A stretch of 15,737 nt of DNA. Source: DAONLM01 sp035406685 (GTDB lineage Bacteria; Spirochaetota; GWE2-31-10; MWDO01). Shown in pieces: positions 13,157 through 15,737 of the stretch. The stretch is taken from NCBI GenBank assembly GCA_035406685.1, contig DAONLM010000050.1, positions 1 to 15,737 of the forward strand, read 5' to 3'. Positions within the stretch are counted from its first letter, which is position 1; each line of letters starts with the position of its first letter. The translations under genes were made by a program, and so were the position numbers. The notes beneath the pieces were generated by a model. That model saw nothing but the letters and a program-made list of their open reading frames with translations, ran no database searches and was not told where the DNA came from.

Positions 13157-13963
13157 TCTATTGCCACATTTATAGCAGAATTTTGCATCACTTCTATGCT
13201 CTTCAGTAAGGCAGGCTGAACAAACTTTGCCAGATATACCTGTTTTTATAACCTTACTCATTTCAACAGTATATATACCTGTTGGGACTGCAATTATTGC
13301 ATATCCCATTATCATAACGAGTGATGCTATAAACTGTCCTAATGGAGTTTTAGGGGAGATATCCCCATAACCAACTGTGGTTAAAGTTACTATTGTCCAA
13401 TACATACTTTTAGGAATACTTGTATAGCCATTATCAGGTCCTTCTATAAAATAGATAATGCCAGAGATTACTATTATTAAAGTTAAAATAGTAATTAAAA
13501 ATACACTGATTTTATAAAAACTATTTTTTAAGGCAGTTAAAATAATTTTACCTTCTTTTAGATAATTCCATAACTTTAAGATTCTAAATATTCTTAACAA
13601 TCTTAATGCTCTTATAAAAATAAAGATTGGGAGATTAAATATCAAAGTAAAATAAGATGGAATACTTGCTATAAAATCCACTATTCCAAAAAAGCTGAAT
13701 ATATAATTTCTTTTTTTTTCTACTATAAAAATTCTTATTATATATTCAATGGTAAATATAATAGTAAATATCCATTCAAAAATTCTAAAGATATTTAAAT
13801 ATTTATTGAAGAAAGAAATGCTTTCGAGCATTACCAATACAATACTTAATAGGATTAAAATTATTAAGACTATATCAAATACTTTACCTGCTAAAGTATC
13901 TGATTCAAATATAACTTTATACAAAATTTCTTTTAAACTTTTATTTTTAAACCTATTCTTCAT
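13148..13963 (-). CDS. Voltage-gated-type potassium channel with C-terminal zinc ribbon
   Basis: This is a six-transmembrane K+ channel subunit, expected to form tetramers in the inner membrane. Of 271 residues, segments S1-S3 occupy about 28-110. S4 has Arg at three-residue spacing (Arg118, 121, 124, 127, then Lys130). The pore helix and selectivity filter TTVGYGD are at 195-201, followed by the last membrane helix about 208-230. The C-terminus has a CxxC...CxxC zinc ribbon (Cys248, 251, 263, 266), sometimes found in prokaryotic Kv-like channels. I chose ATG 13963 because AAGGAA (13974-13969) precedes it; a GTG at 13993 would overlap cysM and lacks support. It begins 10 nt after the cysM stop, with its ribosome-binding site touching that stop, so the two are co-transcribed. 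Confidence 0.9.
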   Translation of the reverse strand: MKNRFKNKSLKEILYKVIFESDTLAGKVFDIVLIILILLSIVLVMLESISFFNKYLNIFRIFEWIFTIIFTIEYIIRIFIVEKKRNYIFSFFGIVDFIASIPSYFTLIFNLPIFIFIRALRLLRIFRILKLWNYLKEGKIILTALKNSFYKISVFLITILTLIIVISGIIYFIEGPDNGYTSIPKSMYWTIVTLTTVGYGDISPKTPLGQFIASLVMIMGYAIIAVPTGIYTVEMSKVIKTGISGKVCSACLTEEHRSDAKFCYKCGNRLD

Positions 13964-13973
13964 AAAAATTCCT

Positions 13974-14891
13974 TTAAGGTGGGCATATTGCACAAAAAGA
14001 TCTAAAAACTTCTGTTGATAAATATCTATCCCCTCTATCTGGAAAAATTACGACAATTGTACTTCCTCTTTTAAGATTCTTTGCAATCTGAATTGCCCCC
14101 CATAATGCTGCTCCACTACTTATGCCAGAAAAAATCCCTTCATTCAATGCGAGTTCTCTTGTCATAATAAAGGCATCCTCATCTTTGCAAACAATTTTAT
14201 CATCAAGAAGTTCTCTTTTGTATATTTTAGGCACAATTGATTCTGTCATATTTTTCAATCCCTGAATTCTATGATTTAGCTCTGGTTCAACCCCAATTAC
14301 TTTAATATCTAATTTATTATCCCTAAAATATCTTGCACATCCCATAAGTGTACCTGTAGTACCCATTCCAGCAACGACTGCATCTACCTTACCATTTGTA
14401 TCTTTAATAATCTCTTTTGCAGTTGTTTCATAATGAGCTTTCCAGTTAGCATCATTATCAAATTGATTCATCATAATATACTTATCTGGATGTTTTTCAA
14501 GAATAGAAATTGCTCTTTTTATTGCGCCATCAGTCTTTTCACACCCAGGAGTTAATTCTAATTCTGCACCAAGAGCTAAAAGAATTGCCTTTCTCTCTTC
14601 GCTTACACAAGATGGCATAAGAAGTTTTACTTTATATCCAAGATGTGCTCCAATCATTGCAAGACCTATGCCAGTATTTCCAGAAGTTGGCTCAAGTATT
14701 ATTTTATCTTTTGTTAAAATTCCTTTTTCAATAGCATCTTTTATCATATAATAAGCAGTCCTGTCTTTGATAGAACCACCAGGATTAGATCCTTCAAGTT
14801 TTACAAGTATTCTAATCCCAGTCTCTTTACTATTCCAGATATTCCTTAATTCTACAAGAGGTGTATTACCAATAGCATCGATTAAAAACAT
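13974..14891 (-). CDS. cysM: Cysteine synthase, CysM-type (PLP-dependent)
   Basis: This cytoplasmic fold-type II PLP enzyme forms L-cysteine from an activated serine (O-acetylserine or a related substrate) and a sulfur donor. The 305-residue length is normal. Seen directly: EGSNPGGSIKDR with the PLP lysine Lys42; the substrate-binding loop EPTSGNTG (67-74); the phosphate-binding GMGTTGT (175-181); GISSGAA (256-262); PDRGDRYLST (284-293) near the C-terminus. EGSNPGGS and GTTGTLMG resemble CysM more than CysK, but the split is uncertain without alignment. ATG 14891 has a modest AAAGG upstream. A near-consensus promoter lies at 14931-14959. It heads an operon with the potassium channel gene; the reason for that pairing is not apparent. 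Confidence 0.9.
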   Translation of the reverse strand: MFLIDAIGNTPLVELRNIWNSKETGIRILVKLEGSNPGGSIKDRTAYYMIKDAIEKGILTKDKIILEPTSGNTGIGLAMIGAHLGYKVKLLMPSCVSEERKAILLALGAELELTPGCEKTDGAIKRAISILEKHPDKYIMMNQFDNDANWKAHYETTAKEIIKDTNGKVDAVVAGMGTTGTLMGCARYFRDNKLDIKVIGVEPELNHRIQGLKNMTESIVPKIYKRELLDDKIVCKDEDAFIMTRELALNEGIFSGISSGAALWGAIQIAKNLKRGSTIVVIFPDRGDRYLSTEVFRSFCAICPP

Positions 14892-14930
14892 AATTTTTGC
14901 CTTTTTTTTATTTAAAGATATTTTAAGGAT

Positions 14931-14959
14931 AGTATACTTATTTTTTTAAAATCTGTCAA
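14931..14959 (-). promoter_or_regulatory. Near-consensus promoter of cysM-channel operon
   Basis: On the reverse strand a perfect TTGACA (14959-14954), a 17-nt spacer and TATACT (14936-14931) precede cysM by about 40 nt. It is the best promoter match in the window, suggesting constitutive expression. Confidence 0.8.
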
Positions 14960-14973
14960 AATTTATAATAGAG

Positions 14974-15033
14974 TAAAATTAGGCAACTAATTTATTTTTA
15001 GTTAAGTAAAAAGATAGAGTTATCCTAATTTTA
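14974..15033. repeat. Nested inverted repeat upstream of cysM promoter
   Basis: TAAAATTAGG (14974-14983) and CCTAATTTTA (15024-15033) are perfect 10-bp arms 40 nt apart, and inside them AACTAA (14985-14990) pairs with TTAGTT (14998-15003). It lies between the end of the double-RHH gene and the cysM promoter. It may end the incoming reverse transcript or be a protein-binding site; no T-tract follows. Confidence 0.4.
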
Positions 15034-15099
15034 ATTTTATTTAAGAGAGATATGATAATAGATTTTTTTCTTTTTTGTTAAAATTTTTAATAACTTTAT

Positions 15100-15639
15100 C
15101 TAATAGTATGTCTCGAATCCCACTACCTGATAGCAATTATTGTAGATTGCCTTGTAGAAGGGGGTGGTATTGCCTTCAAAGTGCGACAATTCTTTTCTCT
15201 TTTTCCACCTCTTTATCTTTGTAAGTTTCAACCATAACCTCAATGTCACAAGACTGCATTTCTTCTCAACACCTAAAAGCCCCATTTTATCATACTCTTC
15301 CAAAAATAGTGCGACAATTCTCCTCAAGAGGACGGCCATGCTGAAAAAATTAAGATCCGCATGGATCTTTTTTAAAAACCTATAATCCTCTTTTGATAGA
15401 TATACCCTAATTTTATCAGTAGCATCAATTCTTTCATAAGTATTTCCATCCTCAACACCAAAGCAGTATATCTTTTTTATCCTGTTACAAAACAATTGAA
15501 GAATATACACAACAAGTTTTGATAAAGATAAATTTAATTTCTCTGCTATTTTTACAAGCCTTTTTTTCATTTCTGATTTTACTACAAAGTGAAACTCATG
15601 TTCACCATTGTAGTTTTCTAAAATTTTATTAATATTCAT
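15100..15639 (-). CDS. Hypothetical protein with two ribbon-helix-helix-like halves
   Basis: The 179-residue protein has no signal peptide. I see two similar units: a short strand and two helices at about 16-50 (FHFVVKSEMKKRL, then LSLSKLVVYILQLF) and again at about 76-117 (IRVYLSKEDYRFLKKI, then FFSMAVLLRRIVALFLEEY). This strand-helix-helix pattern is like CopG/Arc DNA-binding proteins, here duplicated in one chain. The C-terminal third is highly basic and aromatic (LRLWLKLTKIKRWKKRKE, ending in VVGFETYY) and matches nothing I know. ATG 15639 has GGAGG (15650-15646) with a 6-nt gap. A 29-nt repeat shared with the left end of the window lies 55 nt upstream. Base composition seems less A/T-rich than the neighbours, hinting at transfer. 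The DNA-binding role is inferred only. Confidence 0.6.
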   Translation of the reverse strand: MNINKILENYNGEHEFHFVVKSEMKKRLVKIAEKLNLSLSKLVVYILQLFCNRIKKIYCFGVEDGNTYERIDATDKIRVYLSKEDYRFLKKIHADLNFFSMAVLLRRIVALFLEEYDKMGLLGVEKKCSLVTLRLWLKLTKIKRWKKRKELSHFEGNTTPFYKAIYNNCYQVVGFETYY

Positions 15640-15693
15640 AAAAAACCTCCATACAAAAAAGTATTTCTATATATTAATCACAAAATTTTTAAG

Positions 15694-15722
15694 AAAATCC
15701 TTTACAAAATTTGAAAAAAAAT
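15694..15722. repeat. 29-nt intergenic repeat, copy 2
   Basis: Exact second copy of the element at 498-526, in the same orientation, with core TCCTTTACAAAATTTG followed by eight A and a T. Here no -10 hexamer follows at 17 nt, so a plain promoter reading fails for this copy. The window ends 15 nt later. Confidence 0.6.
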
Positions 15723-15737
15723 AAAAAAAAATTTTTG

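Noticed and set aside
13353..13366. GGGGAGATATCCCC, resembling the GATATCCC boxes at 4764-4823
   Set aside because: It encodes part of the potassium-channel filter region (GDISP), so protein conservation explains it.
13964..13993. GTG start ten codons upstream for the potassium channel
   Set aside because: It would overlap cysM by 20 nt and lacks a ribosome-binding site, while ATG 13963 has AAGGAA.
15180..15321. 14-nt direct repeat AGTGCGACAATTCT at 15180-15193 and 15308-15321
   Set aside because: Both copies are inside one coding region, in different frames and 128 nt apart; too short to separate from chance.
1..15737. CRISPR array, tRNA, rRNA or complete prophage
   Set aside because: No regularly spaced repeats, cloverleaf-like sequence, conserved rRNA strings or phage structural genes could be seen.

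Overview
The window is strongly A+T-rich chromosomal DNA from a bacterium that secretes lipoproteins and degrades starch-like glucans. A low-GC spirochaete-type lineage is my best guess. It rests on the L21/Prp/L27 gene order with an L27 that lacks a leader, the adenylate cyclase architecture, loose lipobox motifs and the style of the hypothetical genes. None of this is decisive, and there is no rRNA to anchor it. I saw no tRNA, rRNA, CRISPR array or complete insertion sequence.

Layout: (1) 1-560 is a mobile-element remnant: the 3' end of a REP-associated Y1 transposase, a REP-like double hairpin, and a 29-nt element that recurs at the far right end. (2) 559-2020 is a forward ribosomal operon, rplU - prp - rpmA, followed by a DUF2452 (C1orf50-like) gene. 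(3) 2111-4488 is a divergent pair: a membrane class III adenylate cyclase (reverse) and an exported FlgO-like protein (forward). A 59-codon reverse gene overlaps the 3' end of the latter. (4) 4650-4896 is an intergenic stretch with three GATATCCC boxes. (5) 4897-12117 is a reverse-strand starch block: a CheY-like receiver protein, a very large lipoprotein isoamylase-type debranching enzyme with four Fn3-like repeats, and a lipoprotein alpha-amylase-family enzyme with its own promoter. (6) 12211-13065 is a DUF4349 lipoprotein whose promoter interlocks with that of the receiver gene. (7) 13148-14891 is a reverse cysM - potassium-channel operon. (8) 15100-15639 is a putative double ribbon-helix-helix protein.

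How the genes fit together: the two lipoprotein GH13 enzymes look like a surface glucan-processing pair, one cutting branch points and the other the linear chains. Both carry Thr/Ser-rich tethers and chitobiase-C-terminal-like domains. The receiver protein directly upstream may be linked to them, but no sequence shows a functional connection. The L21/L27 operon keeps an apparently active Prp protease although L27 has no extension to cleave. Many promoters here fit a sigma70 pattern with 17-nt spacing, which gives reasonably clear transcription units.
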